This document shows, in pieces, positions 6,363 through 8,579 of a DNA stretch of 8,579 nucleotides. Position numbers and translations under genes: made by a program. Numbering within the stretch: the stretch's first letter is position 1; every line of letters begins with the position of its first letter. The notes under the pieces are model-generated. The model saw only the letters and a program-made list of their open reading frames with translations, was not told the DNA's origin and ran no database searches. The stretch is taken from positions 1 through 8,579 of the forward strand of contig JAHLWT010000170.1 in the NCBI GenBank assembly GCA_019057775.1, in the 5' to 3' direction. This DNA comes from Promethearchaeota archaeon (GTDB taxonomy: Archaea; Asgardarchaeota; Lokiarchaeia; Sigynarchaeales; SOKP01).

Positions 6363-6737
6363 TTAATTTTCTTGATTTTCTGTTGTTTTTTTCAATAAAC
6401 CAAATTTCTCCATACCTTTTGAAGCTTCCTCCAACAATGAGGATTCAAATTGGAAGTTCTCACGGTTATCTAAAAATTCCCTATGATATTTATCTAAAAG
6501 TTGACTATATACTTTTGTCGCTTCACCCCAAAAAATTAAGTGTTTTTGATTCTTGATAACAGAAATAAATGTGTTATGTAATCTGTCCATTTCCTGAGTG
6601 ATACTTTCTGGAGACGTGAAATGTGAAAAATATCCTTCTCGATCTGGCTCTTTCTCACTATTTAAAAATAATGATGCCCTAAGCACTTTACATTTCTTAC
6701 ATCTACGATAACTATATTTTTTCTTTTTAATTTTCAA
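6363..6737 (-). CDS. Hypothetical protein with N-terminal CxxC
   Basis: This protein is about 124 aa from the TTG at 6737. A second TTG at 6746 would add three residues, but the SD-like AGGA lies only one base from it and ten bases from the 6737 start, so 6737 is preferred. The N-terminus is strongly basic (KIKKKKYSYRR), then CKKC, one half of a possible zinc site with no second Cys pair. The rest is helical, with aromatic residues near FWGEATKVYSQLLDKYHREF and an acidic segment SSLLEEASKGMEKFG. I do not recognise the family. It is the last gene of a - strand group, 30 bases after the stop of the small gene at 6768-6929. The basic N-terminus may bind nucleic acid; this is a guess. Confidence 0.6.
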   Translation of the reverse strand: MKIKKKKYSYRRCKKCKVLRASLFLNSEKEPDREGYFSHFTSPESITQEMDRLHNTFISVIKNQKHLIFWGEATKVYSQLLDKYHREFLDNRENFQFESSLLEEASKGMEKFGLLKKTTENQEN

Positions 6738-6767
6738 TTTGACCAAATCCTATTTTTTCTTATTTGA

Positions 6768-6929
6768 TTAACTTTTCATGGTATCCTCGCTTTTTGATGA
6801 CTCTCGAAGTTCTTTAGCGATTCTTTTAAAAAATAGCTTTTCTTGTTCTATTTCTTCTCGTTTAGGTAGTTCTTTAAATTCATCGAATTTTTCCTTAAAT
6901 AATTTCAAAATTTTTTCCACTCTCGTCAT
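6768..6929 (-). CDS. Small charged helical protein, overlaps upstream gene
   Basis: From the ATG at 6929 this encodes 53 aa starting MTRVEKILKLFKEKFDEFKE. The frame is open upstream to a TTG at 6977 with an ATG at 6962, but that part overlaps the coding region of the 59-aa gene in another frame, so I take 6929 as the start. No good SD supports any of the three. The protein is almost entirely amphipathic helix rich in Lys and Glu, with no Cys, signal peptide or membrane segment, and may form a coiled coil. It overlaps the end of the 59-aa gene by 35 bases, which suggests translational coupling. The opposite strand over the same interval is also open but gives a Ser-rich translation of non-coding character. 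Function unknown. Confidence 0.5.
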   Translation of the reverse strand: MTRVEKILKLFKEKFDEFKELPKREEIEQEKLFFKRIAKELRESSKSEDTMKS

Positions 6930-7074
6930 CTTCTTTGTTATAAGTATGATGATCCCTTCCATAACTCCCAAAAACAAAATTTAATAATAATTGTCCCATT
7001 CTTTGTTGAGGAAAGTGGTTCCAAACCTCTTCTACCAGTCGGCATACCCTTTTAATTCTTTTCGGATCTCTCAT
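6895..7074 (-). CDS. 59-aa small protein of the 'DPxRI...RLGQLL' family
   Basis: ATG at 7074 to TAA at 6895-6897 encodes 59 residues. It begins MRDPKRIKRVCRLVEEVWNH, then QQRMGQLLLN and later YNKEDDE. This matches a small family widespread in bacteria, archaea and phages that I recall with the pattern RDP-RI--il--l-e-W---Pd-RlGQLl-N and a terminal f/y-EDdE. Its biochemical function is not known to me. An AAAGGAT SD-like site lies upstream with about 11 bases before the ATG. The usual Asp after Pro (PDLR) is replaced by Gln here (PQQR). It is the first gene of the - strand group and its end overlaps the next small gene. Only 50 bases separate it from the divergent gene starting at 7125. Confidence 0.72.
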   Translation of the reverse strand: MRDPKRIKRVCRLVEEVWNHFPQQRMGQLLLNFVFGSYGRDHHTYNKEDDESGKNFEII

Positions 7075-7124
7075 ATTATTTTAAATCCTTTAAACAATTT
7101 AAAAAAAAAGACTTCGTTGAATAG
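7075..7124. promoter_or_regulatory. Short divergent promoter region
   Basis: Fifty bases separate two divergent starts. An ATTTAAAAAAAAA tract (7097-7109) lies about 16-28 bases before the + strand TTG at 7125. Its complement can serve as an AT-rich box for the - strand gene starting at 7074. A -strand AAAGGAT SD-like site is at about 7086-7092. Shared regulation of both directions is possible. Confidence 0.35.
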
Positions 7125-7478
7125 TTGATTTTTAAGTTAAATTTTAGTCGTGAATCAGAAGAACGTTTTATAGTTGAAAATCTTGGAAAACTGTTTGATA
7201 ATAATCATGATCTTATTGAAGATTTAGATTTTAGAATTGATCATAACGGTGACTCGATATTAGATAAAGACTTTTGGATACATCTTACAAGAAAGCCTCA
7301 TAGTAAGAATGTTTACCAATTTTTAGTGAGAAAATTAAACAAAGGACAATCATTCAAACCAGATATTGTATTTCTCTCAAAAAAATATCCAAACAGAACA
7401 AAGGATAGTATTGGTACCGATTTACAAGTATTAAACGAATTTATTGACTATTTAGAAACTTTTAAAAACTCTAAATAA
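7125..7478 (+). CDS. Hypothetical protein, TTG start
   Basis: This frame encodes 117 aa from a TTG that directly follows an in-frame TAG; no ATG occurs within its first half. It has no SD, so either the mRNA is leaderless (a TATA-like tract lies upstream) or the 5' end has been lost. The N-terminal part has an acidic patch (HDLIEDLDFRIDHNGDS). The C-terminal part contains KPDIVFLSKKYPNRTKDSIG followed by TDLQVLNEFIDYL, a helix-rich ending that looks like a domain boundary. It has no signal peptide, membrane segment or recognised catalytic motif; PDIVFL alone is not enough for a nuclease call. It diverges from the small - strand gene group. Function unknown. Confidence 0.55.
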   Translation: MIFKLNFSRESEERFIVENLGKLFDNNHDLIEDLDFRIDHNGDSILDKDFWIHLTRKPHSKNVYQFLVRKLNKGQSFKPDIVFLSKKYPNRTKDSIGTDLQVLNEFIDYLETFKNSK

Positions 7479-7531
7479 GACGATTCAGGATTTCCAATAA
7501 CTTATTTTATAAAATTATTCAAAGTGTCACG

Positions 7532-7578
7532 CATTATAATCTATTGGCAAAATAGTATAATGTAATCTGTTTAGATTA
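7532..7578. terminator. Two adjacent stem-loops between convergent frames
   Basis: The first hairpin pairs cattata (7532-7538) with tataatg (7556-7562) and ctatt (7541-7545) with aatag (7551-7555), around a ggcaa loop with a two-base bulge. The second pairs taatct (7563-7568) with agatta (7573-7578) around gttt. They lie between the stop of the + strand gene (7478) and the stop of the - strand fragment (7585), as expected for 3'-end structures. Termination is inferred from position; the stems are AT-rich and no strong U-run follows. Confidence 0.35.
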
Positions 7579-7584
7579 TAAGTT

Positions 7585-7770
7585 TCAGGTTGTATACTCT
7601 GATTGAAGTATTAAATCTATTTCAATATGAGAACCAATAACAAAATCACCTAATTTATTACCCTCCAGAATATAGGTAATCATTGGAGTTTCTTTACCAC
7701 ATCTCCAACATTTTTGGGACCAGTTTCTAATAGGAACGTTAAAATCAATATCATATAATTTTTCTCCCCA
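7585..7770 (-). pseudogene. Zinc-knuckle protein fragment without start codon
   Basis: A 61-codon frame on the - strand runs from just after a TAG (7771-7773) to a TGA (7585-7587). It reads VPIRNWSQKCWRCGKETPMI and later IGSHIEIDLIL. The CWRCGKET segment is a typical zinc-knuckle or half zinc ribbon, and the composition is clearly protein-like. There is no ATG, GTG or TTG before the Cys pair; the only early ATG is out of frame. A second Cys pair, usual in such ribbons, is absent. It is most likely a remnant truncated at its 5' end, or a gene broken by a frameshift near 7755-7773. An ATT start would be exceptional. Family not named. Confidence 0.5.
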
Positions 7771-7801
7771 CTAATAGCAAGTATAATTTTAAATTTATTT
7801 T

Positions 7802-7845
7802 AATTTGAAATTATTATGAATTAGAAAATATTTTAATTTCAAATT
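7802..7845. promoter_or_regulatory. Paired palindromes AATTTSAAATT, candidate operator
   Basis: Two 11-base palindromes, aatttgaaatt (7802-7812) and aatttcaaatt (7835-7845), start exactly 33 bases apart, about three helical turns. They are also reverse complements of each other and extend to a 12-bp inverted repeat (7802-7813 with 7834-7845). They lie about 70-110 bases before the ATG at 7914. The surrounding sequence is extremely AT-rich, so chance contributes. Confidence 0.35.
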
Positions 7846-7913
7846 CTAGATTATGAATGGGAAATTAATAAAATATAATCTGAATAAAATTAGTTTAGGA
7901 AAAAAGATGTAAA

Positions 7914-8579
7914 ATGGATAATTTCTGGATTTTACTTTATTTATTAAAAAAGTTTAATGTTAATAAGTTTCTAAATTGGATGAAAACTTATCATAAAATC
8001 AATATTGAAAATAGAAACATAAAATATTTCCAAGGAATACACTTCATCGTTAGATGTTTATTAAATAACTATTTAGATTCGATTTGGAGCGAAAATATCT
8101 TTAATTTTAAATCAAATATTCAAACAAATAGAATAGGAAAAGGAAAATACACATTAGAGGATAACATCTCAGGATTAAAAGGCTTTGATTTCATCAAATT
8201 AAAAGATATCGATATTAAAGATGAATTATCAATTGTATTAAATAAAATATTAAATTTATCAGAAAATACATTGAAATCTCAAAATTTTGAGGATCTAAAT
8301 GACAACTTTAATTATTTTGTTAAAAGAATGAATTTTTTCTATGAGATTTTTGATAAATACATAGTTGTAAATGAAGATATCCAATTAAAGAAAGAAAGAT
8401 ATTTATGGATTATATCACAGTTTTATACTTTTGCTTATTTTAATAATACAGAAAAAGGACAGCCAATCGCATCTATCAGCAATATAAGAAAAGAAGCACT
8501 GTCTTATTCTCCAAAATATAGAAAAGAATTGTTTTTGGGTTATAAATTTGGAGTTCAATATCTCTGGTATGTATTATTA
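7914..8579 (+). CDS. Hypothetical protein, 3'-truncated by window edge
   Basis: The frame is open from ATG at 7914 to the last base, giving at least 222 residues. AGGA at 7897-7900 precedes the ATG by 13 bases, a long but usable SD distance; an earlier ATG at 7907 is followed at once by TAA. The protein begins MDNFWILLYLLKKFNVNKFL, which is hydrophobic with aromatics but too interrupted by Lys and Asn to be a clear membrane anchor. The rest is predominantly helical and rich in Asn, Lys, Ile and Phe. Aromatic stretches occur near YLWIISQFYTFAYFNN (about residues 163-178) and LFLGYKFGVQYLWY close to the edge. I do not recognise a family. Paired palindromes lie upstream. Coding status is well supported by the long open frame; function is unknown. 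Confidence 0.7.
   Translation, partial: MDNFWILLYLLKKFNVNKFLNWMKTYHKINIENRNIKYFQGIHFIVRCLLNNYLDSIWSENIFNFKSNIQTNRIGKGKYTLEDNISGLKGFDFIKLKDIDIKDELSIVLNKILNLSENTLKSQNFEDLNDNFNYFVKRMNFFYEIFDKYIVVNEDIQLKKERYLWIISQFYTFAYFNNTEKGQPIASISNIRKEALSYSPKYRKELFLGYKFGVQYLWYVLL

Noticed and set aside
6778..6984. + strand open frame of 68 codons opposite the small - strand genes
   Set aside because: Its translation is dominated by Ser, Leu and Asn, as expected for the complement of Lys/Glu-rich helices. The - strand carries a recognisable family in the overlapping 59-aa gene.
7125..7478. Nuclease call from the KPDIVFL motif
   Set aside because: No ExK follows at the expected distance and no upstream acidic helix fits, so the PD pair is not enough.
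1..8579. Insertion sequence or transposase
   Set aside because: No transposase or integrase motif and no terminal inverted repeats flanked by target duplications were found by eye.

Overview
The window is very AT-rich, with Ile often ATA and Arg mostly AGA. TTG or GTG starts recur, and several genes have no Shine-Dalgarno (SD) site but have an AT-rich, TATA-like stretch about 20-35 bases upstream. This fits an AT-rich archaeon, possibly an Asgard/Lokiarchaeia-like lineage or a mobile region of one, but no lineage marker is present and an AT-rich bacterium cannot be excluded. There is no rRNA, tRNA, CRISPR array, transposase or intact insertion sequence. It reads as an accessory region: nucleases, HEPN proteins, small orphan genes and gene remnants.

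Left part (1-4348). A gene of unknown function enters from the left edge on the + strand; its frame is open to base 2. Three genes then lie on the - strand: a PD-(D/E)XK nuclease-like protein (885-1409), a HEPN-domain protein (1852-2499, TTG start with a good SD) and a 567-aa protein with a C-terminal HEPN-type R-x5-H motif (2645-4348). The 442-base gap between the first two holds a perfect stem-loop and a probable frameshifted cysteine-rich remnant. The two HEPN genes form the most plausible candidate defence pair. Between them another frame stays open for 44 codons, reachable by a one-base change at an A7 tract in the last codons of the large gene.

Centre (4349-6362). A divergent intergenic region carries two near-identical 17-bp repeats exactly 22 bp apart, just upstream of a PadR-like winged-helix gene (4641-5102). 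A 340-aa HNH endonuclease follows (5167-6189), with a complete HNH/zinc site behind a conserved N-terminal domain. The pair looks like a regulated nuclease module. Downstream is a roughly 94-base island of about 47% GC with a 7-bp closing stem, a possible structured RNA.

Right part (6363-8579). Three small genes run on the - strand: a 59-aa protein of a recognisable small family (6895-7074), a 53-aa charged helical protein overlapping it in another frame, and a 124-aa protein with an N-terminal CxxC. A 117-aa gene diverges from them. Two hairpins follow, then a 61-codon zinc-knuckle fragment without a start codon on the - strand, a pair of identical-type palindromes 33 bp apart, and a gene of unknown function that runs off the right edge.

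Functions are reliable at family level only for the HNH, HEPN, PD-(D/E)XK and winged-helix proteins. The rest are described but not assigned.
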